This document shows positions 7,989 to 15,723 of a stretch of 22,092 nt of DNA, in pieces. The position numbers and the translations under genes were made by a program. Every line of letters starts with the position of its first letter. Position 1 is the first letter of the stretch. The notes beneath the pieces were generated by a model. That model saw nothing but the letters and a program-made list of their open reading frames with translations, was not told where the DNA came from and ran no database searches. This DNA comes from UBA11540 sp045531755 (GTDB lineage Bacteria > Bacillota > Clostridia > Oscillospirales > Ruminococcaceae): the NCBI GenBank assembly GCA_045531755.1, contig JAZSEP010000063.1:1-22092 (forward strand), in the 5' to 3' direction.

Positions 7989-8044
7989 TAGTAAACCTCA
8001 CAGTTTTAATTTAGCATATTTAAAAGGAATATCATAAAGGGTGG

Positions 8045-8917
8045 TTACTTTACCAAATCTATAAACGCCTTTGCCGCGTAGGAAAGGGGCGCGTTTTTCA
8101 GGTAGGCATAGCCTATGCTTCGCTTGGGGATAGGCGGGTCGAGGGTCAGCTTTCTGATCAGCCCCTTGTCAAGCTCTTCCTTTGAAAACTCTTCGACAAC
8201 ACAGGAAACTCCAAGGTGAATCGAAGCAAAACGAATAAGCAGGTCGTGCGCCGCCATTTCAATCTGGGGACTGAGGTGTATGCCCTTTTTCTTAAAGGTG
8301 CTGTCGAGAAAACGGCGCGACGACGAGTTTTTCTCAAGAAGTATGAGCGGGAGCTTTGCTACCTCGTCCCAGGAATACGAAGCCTGCTGTTTAAAATCGG
8401 GTCCGCAGACAAAAACGTCACCTATCTCAAAACACGGCTCTATCACAAGCTCGTCGTCCTTCAAGGGCATATTAACAAACGCAAGGTCGGCGTTTCCCTC
8501 CTTGACGAGAGCCGCCATCTGCGACGAATAGGAGTTTGCCATTTCAATTCGTATGTCGGGGTATAAATCGTGGAATTTTTCGAGATACTGTAGAAGAAAA
8601 TGGCTCGTTATCGCGTCACCTGCCGCAATCTTCAGCTCGCCTGCTTCAAGATGGCGAAGACGGTTCAGCTGACTTTCGCCCTGCTCAATGGAGCTTATCG
8701 CACTTTCAACCTTGGAAAAAAGAATCTTCCCCTCGTTTGTCAGCGCGACACCCTTGCTTGTTCTTATAAACAGCTGAACACCAAGGTCAGCCTCAAGCTG
8801 TTGTATGCATTGAGAGATGGCAGACTGCGAAACGTATAGGTTCTTCGCGGCGGTCGAAAACGAGCGAAAACGCGCAGTTTCGTAAAAAACACGGTAATAG
8901 TCGAGCTTTGTTTTCAT
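8045..8917 (-). CDS. LysR-family transcriptional regulator
   Basis: A 290-residue LysR-type regulator. The N-terminal winged helix-turn-helix (residues 1-60: YYRVFYETARFRSFSTAAKNLYVSQSAISQCIQQLEADLG) matches the family closely and is followed by the linker helix (SAISSIEQGESQLNRL). A periplasmic-binding-like effector domain spans about 90-290 (GELKIAAGDAITSHFLLQYL, LAFVNMPL). The start at ATG 8917 has AAGGTGA at good distance. It is divergent from the F420-ligase-like gene at 9022, the usual arrangement for a LysR regulator and its target, and a T-N11-A palindrome lies in the gap. The effector is unknown. Confidence 0.93.
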   Translation of the reverse strand: MKTKLDYYRVFYETARFRSFSTAAKNLYVSQSAISQCIQQLEADLGVQLFIRTSKGVALTNEGKILFSKVESAISSIEQGESQLNRLRHLEAGELKIAAGDAITSHFLLQYLEKFHDLYPDIRIEMANSYSSQMAALVKEGNADLAFVNMPLKDDELVIEPCFEIGDVFVCGPDFKQQASYSWDEVAKLPLILLEKNSSSRRFLDSTFKKKGIHLSPQIEMAAHDLLIRFASIHLGVSCVVEEFSKEELDKGLIRKLTLDPPIPKRSIGYAYLKNAPLSYAAKAFIDLVK

Positions 8918-8932
8918 ATAAGTTCACCTTAT
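8918..8932. promoter_or_regulatory. LysR-type T-N11-A palindrome
   Basis: ATAAG, five bases, CTTAT is a perfect inverted repeat that fits the T-N11-A consensus of LysR binding sites. It overlaps the ribosome binding region of the LysR-type gene, which fits autoregulation. A second, looser palindrome lies at 8973-8987 (TATAGTATACTTATA), over the promoter of the divergent gene. Confidence 0.5.
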
Positions 8933-8954
8933 AACCACTGTAAGTATTATCTAT

Positions 8955-8983
8955 TTTACTAATATCTATATTTATAGTATACT
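8955..8983 (+). promoter_or_regulatory. Sigma-A promoter of the F420-ligase-like gene
   Basis: A TTTACT -35 at 8955-8960, a 17-base spacer and a TATACT -10 at 8978-8983 predict a start near 8990 and a leader of about 30 bases. The -10 lies inside the LysR-like palindrome at 8973-8987, so regulator binding there would affect this promoter directly. Confidence 0.6.
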
Positions 8984-9021
8984 TATATACGTAAAATAAG
9001 TCAATAATCGGAGGAAAAAAT

Positions 9022-10221
9022 ATGGGCAGAGTATATGGAACAGTTTCAATGGGACTGCGCGCTCCCATCATCCGTCAAGGCGACGATATGGTGGAAATCG
9101 TAACAAACACCGTCGTTGACGCAATCAAAGAAGAGGGACTCGCTCCCAGAGACGGAGACGTGGTTTGTATGACCGAGGCAATCGTCGCTCGCGCACAGGG
9201 AAACTATGCAAGCGTCGATAATATCGCCACCGACGTCAGAAATAAATTCGGCGGTGAAACCGTGGGCGTCATCTTCCCGATTCTCAGCAGAAACAGATTT
9301 GCAATCTGCCTTCGCGGTATCGCAAAGGGATGCAAAAAGGTTATATTGATGCTCAGCTATCCTTCCGATGAGGTTGGAAACCATCTTATCGACCTCGACG
9401 CTCTCGATGCAAAGGGAATCAACCCCTTCACCGACGTCCTCACAGAAAAAGAGTGGAGAGAGCTTTTCGGATATCCCAAGCACACCTTCACAGGCGTTGA
9501 CTACGTTGAGTATTATTCCCAGCTCGTTCGCGACTGCGGCGCAGAGGTAGAGGTTATCTTTGCCAACGACTGCCGCGCAATTTTGAAATACACCAAAAAC
9601 GTTCTCAACTGCGATATCCACAGCCGTGTCCGCACAAAAAGACTTCTCAAGGCTGCAGGCGCAGAGAAGGTTTTCGGACTCGACGAGATCATGAACGAGT
9701 CTGTCGACGGAAGCGGTTGGAACGCTCGTTACGGCCTGCTCGGCTCCAATAAGGCAACCGAGGACACCGTAAAGCTCTTCCCCAGAGAAGAGTGTCAGAA
9801 GATGGTCGAGGATATACAGGCAAAGCTCCTCGAAATCACAGGTAAGCACATCGAGGTTATGGTCTATGGCGACGGTGCGTTTAAGGACCCCGTCGGAAAA
9901 ATCTGGGAGCTTGCAGACCCCGTCGTTTCCCCTGCATATACTGTGGGACTCGAGGGAACACCCAACGAACTCAAGCTCAAGTACCTTGCAGATAACGACT
10001 TCTCCGCGCTCTCCGGAAAAGAGCTTCAGGACGCTATCAAGGGCAAGATTGCACAGAAGGACGGCTCTTCGCTGGTCGGAAATATGGCGGCACAGGGAAC
10101 AACACCCCGACGTCTGACAGACCTCATCGGCTCGCTCTGCGACCTCACCTCCGGCTCGGGCGATAAGGGTACCCCCATCGTCTACATCCAGGGCTACTTC
10201 GATAACTATACAAACGAATAA
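9022..10221 (+). CDS. Coenzyme F420-0:L-glutamate ligase-like protein (orphan)
   Basis: A 399-residue protein. Its N-terminal half resembles the CofE/FbiB ligase domain that adds glutamate to F420-0: GLRAPIIRQGDDMVEIV at 11-27, LAPRDGDVVCMTEAIVARAQGN at 40-61 and the metal-site segment VYGDGAFKDP at 281-290. CofE itself is only about 250 residues; this longer form has extra sequence at about 85-200 and after 300. No other F420-biosynthesis gene is in the window, and most Clostridia of this kind are not known to make F420. The enzyme may therefore glutamylate something else. The start at ATG 9022 has CGGAGG eight bases upstream. It is a single-gene transcript between its own promoter and a strong terminator, under likely control of the divergent LysR protein. 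Fold assignment is good; function is uncertain. Confidence 0.78.
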   Translation: MGRVYGTVSMGLRAPIIRQGDDMVEIVTNTVVDAIKEEGLAPRDGDVVCMTEAIVARAQGNYASVDNIATDVRNKFGGETVGVIFPILSRNRFAICLRGIAKGCKKVILMLSYPSDEVGNHLIDLDALDAKGINPFTDVLTEKEWRELFGYPKHTFTGVDYVEYYSQLVRDCGAEVEVIFANDCRAILKYTKNVLNCDIHSRVRTKRLLKAAGAEKVFGLDEIMNESVDGSGWNARYGLLGSNKATEDTVKLFPREECQKMVEDIQAKLLEITGKHIEVMVYGDGAFKDPVGKIWELADPVVSPAYTVGLEGTPNELKLKYLADNDFSALSGKELQDAIKGKIAQKDGSSLVGNMAAQGTTPRRLTDLIGSLCDLTSGSGDKGTPIVYIQGYFDNYTNE

Positions 10222-10241
10222 TCGACAACAAACCTAAAAAT

Positions 10242-10282
10242 AACAAGCCTCAACAGAGTTTTCTCTGTTGAGGCTTGTTTTA
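10242..10282. terminator. Bidirectional terminator between F420-ligase-like and XRE genes
   Basis: A perfect 17-bp stem (10242-10258 with 10263-10279) and a TTTT loop, followed by TTTTA on the plus strand and TTATTTTTA on the minus strand. It serves both convergent genes and overlaps the first base of the XRE gene stop codon. Confidence 0.9.
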
Positions 10283-10609
10283 GTTTAGAGATTGCAAAAA
10301 GACATTTAAAAGTTGAAAAGCGGTTTCCTTATCTTTGGGGTTGCAGGCGTTCAATTGCTCCCACAATAGTTCCTGCTCAATAACCTCGGGGCTGCGGTTC
10401 TCAGTTAAAATCTCGTCGGGAGTGATGTGTAACACCTGACAAATGCGGAGGATGGTTTCAATGCGCATGTTAACCGTTCCACGCTCAATGTCGGCATAGG
10501 TGCGGTCAGAAAGACCGGCAGCCTCTGCAACTTCTGCTTGTGTCATACCAATGCGTTTGCGAACAGCGAGTAGTTTGTTGCCAATTGCTCGGAAATCAAA
10601 AAGTAGCAT
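10280..10609 (-). CDS. XRE-family helix-turn-helix regulator
   Basis: A 109-residue DNA-binding protein. Residues 7-65 form a complete Cro/CI-type HTH (IGNKLLAVRKRIGMTQAEVAEAAGLSDRTYADIERG, then MRIETILRICQVLHITPDEIL). The last 40 residues form a predicted helical tail (EQELLWEQLNACNPKDKETAFQLLNVFL) that may mediate dimerisation. The start is at ATG 10609, with AGGAGG seven to eight bases upstream. It is divergent from the dockerin/cohesin surface-protein pair, and repeated TAGGAA-type half-sites lie across the shared promoter region. Control of both its own gene and the pair is likely, by inference. Confidence 0.9.
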   Translation of the reverse strand: MLLFDFRAIGNKLLAVRKRIGMTQAEVAEAAGLSDRTYADIERGTVNMRIETILRICQVLHITPDEILTENRSPEVIEQELLWEQLNACNPKDKETAFQLLNVFLQSLN

Positions 10610-10636
10610 TATAGTTCCTCCTAAATATTCTTATAT

Positions 10637-10652
10637 AGGAATTATACTTCCT
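10637..10652. promoter_or_regulatory. Candidate XRE operator and -10 of the XRE gene
   Basis: AGGAA, six bases, TTCCT is a perfect inverted repeat. On the minus strand a perfect TATAAT (10646-10641) sits inside it, as expected for an autoregulated repressor. Further TAGGAA half-sites lie at 10668-10673 and 10691-10696, in and just after the opposite promoter. Confidence 0.5.
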
Positions 10653-10659
10653 TTTGCTA

Positions 10660-10688
10660 TTGACAAATAGGAACTAAAGGTGTATATT
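10660..10688 (+). promoter_or_regulatory. Sigma-A promoter of the dockerin/cohesin gene pair
   Basis: A perfect TTGACA -35 at 10660-10665, a 17-base spacer and a TATATT -10 at 10683-10688. The spacer carries TAGGAA at 10668 and another copy starts at 10691, three bases beyond the -10, so a bound repressor would block polymerase. The predicted leader is about 75 bases. Confidence 0.75.
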
Positions 10689-10770
10689 TATAGGAAGAAA
10701 GCTTCTTGCAAAAGGCGTATTTTATTGTAAAACATGAAGCTTTCTACCAATTTAAAAAAGGGTGATGGCT

Positions 10771-13284
10771 ATGAAACGCTGCAAAAAATTGTTGTCATTG
10801 ATACTTGCACTGTGTATATGCTTTACCGTGTTCTCACAAATCACGCTAACAGCATCTGCGGCAAGCTATTCAACCGCAAGTATGCAAGCACTAGCAAACT
10901 ACGTTCGCACCTATGGTGCAGAAGACAGTGATGGATTAGGAAAAATACTAATCAACAAAACGATTAGTGGAGAATACGATTTTTATTTCGTTTTGCAAGA
11001 CCGTGCAGAAGGATTGTACTTTGCATTGCTCACAAGCAGTGATGAGAGTAATCGTGTGGTAAGTAATACAGAGTTCGTGCTAAAGGAATCCTCCAGCACT
11101 ATATCTGTAGATTTTGCGCATCTTTATTACTACGATAACCAGTGCCTTGATGCAGTGAGTACAACCAAAAGCATAAGTAAATCAGCATACAGCAACAGTA
11201 ATACTTATTCTGTCTCCGGCAGCGGTAAATATATTACATCTGCATATTTTTCCGAAACTTTTCACGCAACACTGAGACTGCTGTTCTCTCATTGGGATCA
11301 GTATATCTATTCCCGTCTTGGTTTTGGCTTTAAAGCGATGGGCTTTACTTCATTTAACGGATATGGCAGCACAAGCGTCTGTACATCACATACCTACACT
11401 AATAGTTGTGACACGACCTGTAATAACTGTGGTGCAACACGCTCTATATCTCATACATACAGTGGTTCCTGTGACTCCACCTGTAACATTTGTGGCACAA
11501 CAAGAACGACCAGCGGTAGCCATACTTACAGTAGCAATAGCGATAAAACTTGTAACACCTGTGGTTATGAACGGACTACTATTATAGAAGACACCTCTGC
11601 AACTGTTGCTTCAGGCACCTGCGGTAGCAACGTTAATTGGAGAGTTACAAAGAACGGCACTTTGGTAATAAGCGGAACCGGCACCATGTATGGTTACAGT
11701 GGATATGGTACACAACCTTGGTTTGATTATCGCAGTCAAATAAAGAAGGTTCAAATTTTGTCTGGCGTCACAAGCATAGGTAATTATGCTTTTTATTACC
11801 ATTCAAATCTAGAAAACGTAGAAATTGCAGACACTGTTAAAACTTTAGGTGAAAACTGTTTTGGTTCTTGTTCGTTGCTTAGAGAGATTACTATTCCATA
11901 TGGAGTAAAAGCGATACCCAAGTTTGCTTTTGCTCGTTGCAGTAGTTTGCAGTATGCCAATATTCCATCTACTGTAACATCCTTTGGACAGGACTGCTTT
12001 GATGGCTGTTCGTCTTTGATTTATTTTATCATTCCTGATGGAACAACATCAATTGCATACTATATGTTTGCTGGATGTACAAGCTTGGAGTATGTTCAAA
12101 TTCCTAGTTCTGTTAAAGAAATTGAATCAGGAGCCTTCTACAACTGTTATAACTTATCAGATGTATATTATACAGGCACACCGAGTCAGTTGAATGCGGT
12201 TATCTTTCGTACTGGTAACGGTTGTGTAACAAGTGCAAGAATCCATTATGAAGCCAAGGCTCCTTGTATAACCTGTACCTATGGTGGATGGACTAAGCTA
12301 AATGATAGCACACACCAAAGAGCTTGCACAAACTGCGGAAACGCACAAACTGCAAACCACAGTTGGAATGCAGGAACAGTTACCAAACAGCCAAACTGTT
12401 CTGAAACGGGAGTAAAAACCTATACCTGTTCCATCTGTAACGGTACAAAGACTGAAACTATCGCAAAGACCACTGACCACGTATACGGAAATTGGACTAT
12501 GGCGAATGATACAACTCATCAGCACTCCTGTACAAAATGCGGAAAAACCGAAACGGCAAATCACAGCTGGAACGCAGGAACGGTTACAAAACAGCCGAAC
12601 TGCTCTGAAACGGGAGTAAAAACCTACACCTGTTCTATCTGCAACGGCACAAAGACCGAGACTATAGCAAAGACCACCGACCACGTGTACGGAAACTGGA
12701 CAAAGCTTGATGACACGAAGCATCAGCACTCTTGCACAAAGTGTGGAAGTGCTCAGACTGCAAACCACAGCTGGAACGCAGGAACGGTTACAAAACAGCC
12801 GAACTGCTCTGAAACAGGAGTTAAGACCTACACCTGTTCCATCTGTAACGGCACAAAGACCGAGACTATAGCAAAGACTACTGACCACGTGTACGGAAAT
12901 TGGATTAAGGTGAATGATAATTCTCACACCCACAGCTGTACACTCTGCGGAAAGACGGAAACAGTTGCACACGAATGGGATTCGGGAAAGATTACCGTAA
13001 CACCTACCCTGGAAACCACCGGTATAAGAGTGCGCTCCTGCAAGGGATGTGACGCAACCAAGACCGAGGTAGTTCCAAAGAGAGCAAACGGCGACCTTAA
13101 TGGCGACCAGAGCATCGACAACAAAGACGTAGAGTATCTTTTGTGGCACACCTTGTTCCCTGATAGTTACCCGCTAGAAATATTTGCAGATTTCGACAAC
13201 AACAACGTAATAGATAACAAGGACGTCGAATATCTCCTATGGCATACATTGTTCCCCGATAGCTATCCGCTATATTCAAAATAA
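10771..13284 (+). CDS. Secreted BspA-like leucine-rich repeat protein with Cys/His repeats and C-terminal dockerin
   Basis: An 837-residue exported protein. A signal peptide spans 1-31 (KRCKK, hydrophobic core, ASA). Residues 32-200 are an unrecognised domain. At 204-265 three short CxxC segments follow SHTY or HTY motifs. At 280-495 an LRR_5/BspA region begins with ASGTCGSNVNWRVTKNGTLVISG and continues with repeats such as GVTSIGNYAF and IPSSVKEIESGAF. At 504-707 three tandem 68-residue Cys/His repeats are followed by a degenerate fourth copy up to 770. At 775-834 a dockerin has two calcium loops with ligands D775/N777/D779/D783/D786 and D807/D809/N811/D815/D818. The start at ATG 10771 is set by AGGGTGA; upstream GTG 10762 and ATG 10765 are too close to it. 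The first 1.5 kb is more AT-rich than the neighbours. The protein probably attaches to a cohesin, perhaps that of the next gene. Confidence 0.85.
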   Translation: MKRCKKLLSLILALCICFTVFSQITLTASAASYSTASMQALANYVRTYGAEDSDGLGKILINKTISGEYDFYFVLQDRAEGLYFALLTSSDESNRVVSNTEFVLKESSSTISVDFAHLYYYDNQCLDAVSTTKSISKSAYSNSNTYSVSGSGKYITSAYFSETFHATLRLLFSHWDQYIYSRLGFGFKAMGFTSFNGYGSTSVCTSHTYTNSCDTTCNNCGATRSISHTYSGSCDSTCNICGTTRTTSGSHTYSSNSDKTCNTCGYERTTIIEDTSATVASGTCGSNVNWRVTKNGTLVISGTGTMYGYSGYGTQPWFDYRSQIKKVQILSGVTSIGNYAFYYHSNLENVEIADTVKTLGENCFGSCSLLREITIPYGVKAIPKFAFARCSSLQYANIPSTVTSFGQDCFDGCSSLIYFIIPDGTTSIAYYMFAGCTSLEYVQIPSSVKEIESGAFYNCYNLSDVYYTGTPSQLNAVIFRTGNGCVTSARIHYEAKAPCITCTYGGWTKLNDSTHQRACTNCGNAQTANHSWNAGTVTKQPNCSETGVKTYTCSICNGTKTETIAKTTDHVYGNWTMANDTTHQHSCTKCGKTETANHSWNAGTVTKQPNCSETGVKTYTCSICNGTKTETIAKTTDHVYGNWTKLDDTKHQHSCTKCGSAQTANHSWNAGTVTKQPNCSETGVKTYTCSICNGTKTETIAKTTDHVYGNWIKVNDNSHTHSCTLCGKTETVAHEWDSGKITVTPTLETTGIRVRSCKGCDATKTEVVPKRANGDLNGDQSIDNKDVEYLLWHTLFPDSYPLEIFADFDNNNVIDNKDVEYLLWHTLFPDSYPLYSK
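12280..13080 (+). repeat. Tandem 204-bp repeats inside the dockerin protein gene
   Basis: Units start at 12280, 12484 and 12688, each 204 bp (68 codons), with a degenerate fourth from 12892. Units two and three are most alike in DNA, suggesting recent duplication. Each unit encodes two CxxC pairs, a single Cys and several His, a pattern that could bind zinc or form disulfides outside the cell. Confidence 0.9.
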
Positions 13285-13307
13285 TAAAAATTTTATGAGG
13301 TGAAAAG

Positions 13308-14831
13308 ATGAAAAAGATTATAGCAATGGTTTTATGCTTGCTGTTAGTTACAGCAATGTCAGTTTCCGCTTTTGCGGCAGGTGCATCATTCACGGTAGAT
13401 GCTTCTGCAAAAACTCTCTATCGTGGCGATACCGTAACCCTGAAGGTGAACGTCGCTTGCGGAGAAAAGGCAACCTCCTACGGATTGATGCTAGACTATG
13501 ACTCAAACGTTTTTGAGCTCGTAGAAGGCTCCTGCACAGTAGCAGGTACGCTTGTAAGCAGCTTTAACAACGGCTTCGCATTTATGTATCAGAACGCAAC
13601 CGCATACACGGGTGCAGTAGGTACAGTAACCTTGAAGGTTAAAGACAATGCAACCTTCGGTGATACAACCATCACCGGTGACGCATCAATTAAAAACGGA
13701 ACTGATGCTGTTGAAGCAAGCGGTTGTTCTGTAGCCCTCACTGTTGAATGCAAGCATAACTACAGCGAATGGTCAGAGGCAGGCAACGGCCATTCACAGA
13801 CCTGCTCAATCTGCAACGACGTAAAAACCGCTGACCACACCTGGAACAGCGGAGAGGTAACAACAAAGCCTACACACTACGAAGAGGGCGTGAAAACCTT
13901 CACCTGTAGTGCTTGTAAAGCAACTAAGACCGAGAAGATTGCCAAGGAAGAAGCTCACGAGTGGAACGAGTGGACAGCCAACGACGACGGCAAGACCCAC
14001 ACCCGCAAATGCGGCTGCGAAGCTTCTGAAACACTGTCACACGAGTGGAGCAAATGGGCGCTTGAGGCTGAGAACGAATACAAGCGTGAATGCGCTGATT
14101 GCGATGCATCCGAGACAATAGTCCTTGACGGTGAGGTTAATACCACAGCAAAGGATAACCCTGCAAACACCAATATAGGCAATACAGACATCGAGCTTAT
14201 AGAAAAGCTTCTCTCTGACGAGGAGCTGTGTAAGGTTGTTGCAGGCTCGGATGTTAAGGTTTACCTGAAGGTCACAGACATAACAGAAGGAGTTTCCGAG
14301 GAAACTAAGGCTAAAGCAGAAGCCAAAGCAGGCGACGCCGAAATCGGAATGTATCTTGATATTGACCTTTTCAAACAGATTGGCACAGACCCCGAAACAC
14401 AGATTACCCAAACCAACAGTGACGTTAAGGTTACTATAACCGTTCCCGAAAATATGATTAACACCAACACGGCAGTAAACCGTACCTATAAGGTGGTTCG
14501 TGTTCACGAGGACGGAAACGGCAATTTGGTAGCCGACGTTATCGAAGGCGTCTTCAATTCTGATGACAATACCTTTACATTCGAAAGCGACAAGTTCTCT
14601 ACGTTTGCTTTGGCATATACAGACAAGAGCATATCCAACGGATCCAACCCGCCCGGAGCGTATTTTTCTCCCAACAATTCAAATATCTCCACAACGCCCA
14701 GCACACCTGATAAGCCCAATGCTTCAACAGGTGGAGAAAACAGTGCGGTTTGGGCATTGGCAGTGCTAATGCTCACTGCAGGATGCGCTGTTACCGCAAA
14801 AAAATTCCGTAAGAACGTTTCTGAAAGATAA
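13308..14831 (+). CDS. Cell-surface-anchored cohesin-domain protein
   Basis: A 507-residue exported protein. A signal peptide covers 1-23 (KKIIAMVLCLLLVTA, ending AFA). Residues 25-147 form a cohesin-like beta-sandwich (ASFTVDASAKTLYRGDTVTLKVNV, YGLMLDYDSNVFEL, GTVTLKVKDNATFGDTTITG). Residues 149-270 hold Cys/His repeats of the kind in the upstream protein (HTWNSGEVTTKPTHYEEGVKTFTCSACKATKTEKI). About 290-440 is a beta-rich domain frequent near the C-terminus of Clostridial surface proteins (MYLDIDLFKQIG, VKVTITVPENM, FTFESDKFSTFALAY). It ends in a proline/serine linker, NASTGGEN, a membrane segment (480-497) and KKFRK. That is either a noncanonical sortase signal or a plain membrane anchor. 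The start at ATG 13308 has GAGGTGA upstream. It follows the dockerin gene by 23 bases, so the two are one operon. It likely tethers dockerin proteins. Confidence 0.82.
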   Translation: MKKIIAMVLCLLLVTAMSVSAFAAGASFTVDASAKTLYRGDTVTLKVNVACGEKATSYGLMLDYDSNVFELVEGSCTVAGTLVSSFNNGFAFMYQNATAYTGAVGTVTLKVKDNATFGDTTITGDASIKNGTDAVEASGCSVALTVECKHNYSEWSEAGNGHSQTCSICNDVKTADHTWNSGEVTTKPTHYEEGVKTFTCSACKATKTEKIAKEEAHEWNEWTANDDGKTHTRKCGCEASETLSHEWSKWALEAENEYKRECADCDASETIVLDGEVNTTAKDNPANTNIGNTDIELIEKLLSDEELCKVVAGSDVKVYLKVTDITEGVSEETKAKAEAKAGDAEIGMYLDIDLFKQIGTDPETQITQTNSDVKVTITVPENMINTNTAVNRTYKVVRVHEDGNGNLVADVIEGVFNSDDNTFTFESDKFSTFALAYTDKSISNGSNPPGAYFSPNNSNISTTPSTPDKPNASTGGENSAVWALAVLMLTAGCAVTAKKFRKNVSER

Positions 14832-14837
14832 CAAAAT

Positions 14838-14866
14838 AAAAAGCGAGGATTAAATCCTCGCTTTTT
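14838..14866. terminator. Bidirectional terminator after the cohesin gene
   Basis: A 13-bp perfect stem (14838-14850 with 14854-14866) and a three-base loop, with A and T runs at the stem ends. It serves the cohesin gene and the convergent SDR gene that ends at 14869. Confidence 0.9.
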
Positions 14867-14868
14867 CT

Positions 14869-15687
14869 TTATTTTATAAACTGTTTTCCGTTAACGCTTC
14901 CGCCGTCGCAGAGGATGTCTACACCGGCAAGATAGCCGTTTCTCTCGTCGGCAACCGTTGCGAGAGCGTAGCCGAGCTCCTCAGGAGTACCCATGCGCTT
15001 TTCAGCGGCGGTTTCGAGAAGCATTGCGCCCTCTTTTGCCTCAAGATTTCCCATGTCGGTAGCAACAAGTCCGGGGCTAAGAGAAACCACACGAATCTTC
15101 TTTTCGCCATACTCGTATGCGCACTTTGCGGCATACCAGATTACAAACTTCTTGGAAAGACCGTAAGCAAGGCCCGAGGACTTGTATTCGTCCTTAATCA
15201 TCTTGCTCATCTTAAGCGACTTTTTAAGGAAAAGCTCCTCATTAGTTTCTGCAAGAGCAAAGGTTTTCTTGTTAGCGAGAAAATCGGGAAGCATATAAGC
15301 GGAGTTAGAGGATACGTCAACGATTACACCGCCCTCGTTCATACGCTTCGAGAACTCTTGATTGACGTAAACGGTACCTAGCGCGTTTACACGCATCAAG
15401 GTTTCGGGCTTTGCCATAGCGGGAGAAAGTCCTGCAGAGTGAATGACGTTTTTGATAACGCCGAGCTCAGCGGCATAGTCAGCCAAAGCGATAACTTCTT
15501 CGCGCTTGGAGGTGTCGCAGGTCTTGGCATACGCTTCGTAGCCGAGCTCTTTAAGCTCTTCAACAGCCTTTTCGAGCTTAGACAAGGTTCTGCCCGTAAC
15601 GACGATGATTTTTTCCTTGGGCATAAATTTAGCAGCAGCAAGACCCATTCCGCTGCCGCCGCCTGTGATGACGCATACAGTTTTCAT
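14869..15687 (-). CDS. SDR-family oxidoreductase with inserted segment
   Basis: A 272-residue short-chain dehydrogenase/reductase. The cofactor motif TGGGSGMG is at 8-15, HSAG at 83-86 replaces NNAG, the serine region is VDVSSNSAY (123-131), and the catalytic pair is Y175 and K179 (YGLSK). About 35 extra residues (around 133-170) separate the serine region from the YxxxK motif. Some hydroxysteroid-dehydrogenase-like SDRs have an insert in the same place. The tail LAGVDILCDGG is typical. The start at ATG 15687 follows AAGGAG. It is a single-gene unit with its own promoter to the right and a shared terminator to the left. The substrate cannot be deduced; a steroid or bile-acid role is only one possibility. 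Confidence 0.87.
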   Translation of the reverse strand: MKTVCVITGGGSGMGLAAAKFMPKEKIIVVTGRTLSKLEKAVEELKELGYEAYAKTCDTSKREEVIALADYAAELGVIKNVIHSAGLSPAMAKPETLMRVNALGTVYVNQEFSKRMNEGGVIVDVSSNSAYMLPDFLANKKTFALAETNEELFLKKSLKMSKMIKDEYKSSGLAYGLSKKFVIWYAAKCAYEYGEKKIRVVSLSPGLVATDMGNLEAKEGAMLLETAAEKRMGTPEELGYALATVADERNGYLAGVDILCDGGSVNGKQFIK

Positions 15688-15723
15688 GTGCTTTTGTCTC
15701 CTTGTGTTTTGCTTAAATTTCCA

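Noticed and set aside
12280..13080. CRISPR-like regular repeats
   Set aside because: The units are 204 bp, contiguous and in frame inside a coding gene, with no unique spacers.
12298..13149. A 283-codon minus-strand frame over the repeats
   Set aside because: It mirrors the tandem repeats of the plus-strand gene; repeats keep antisense frames open.
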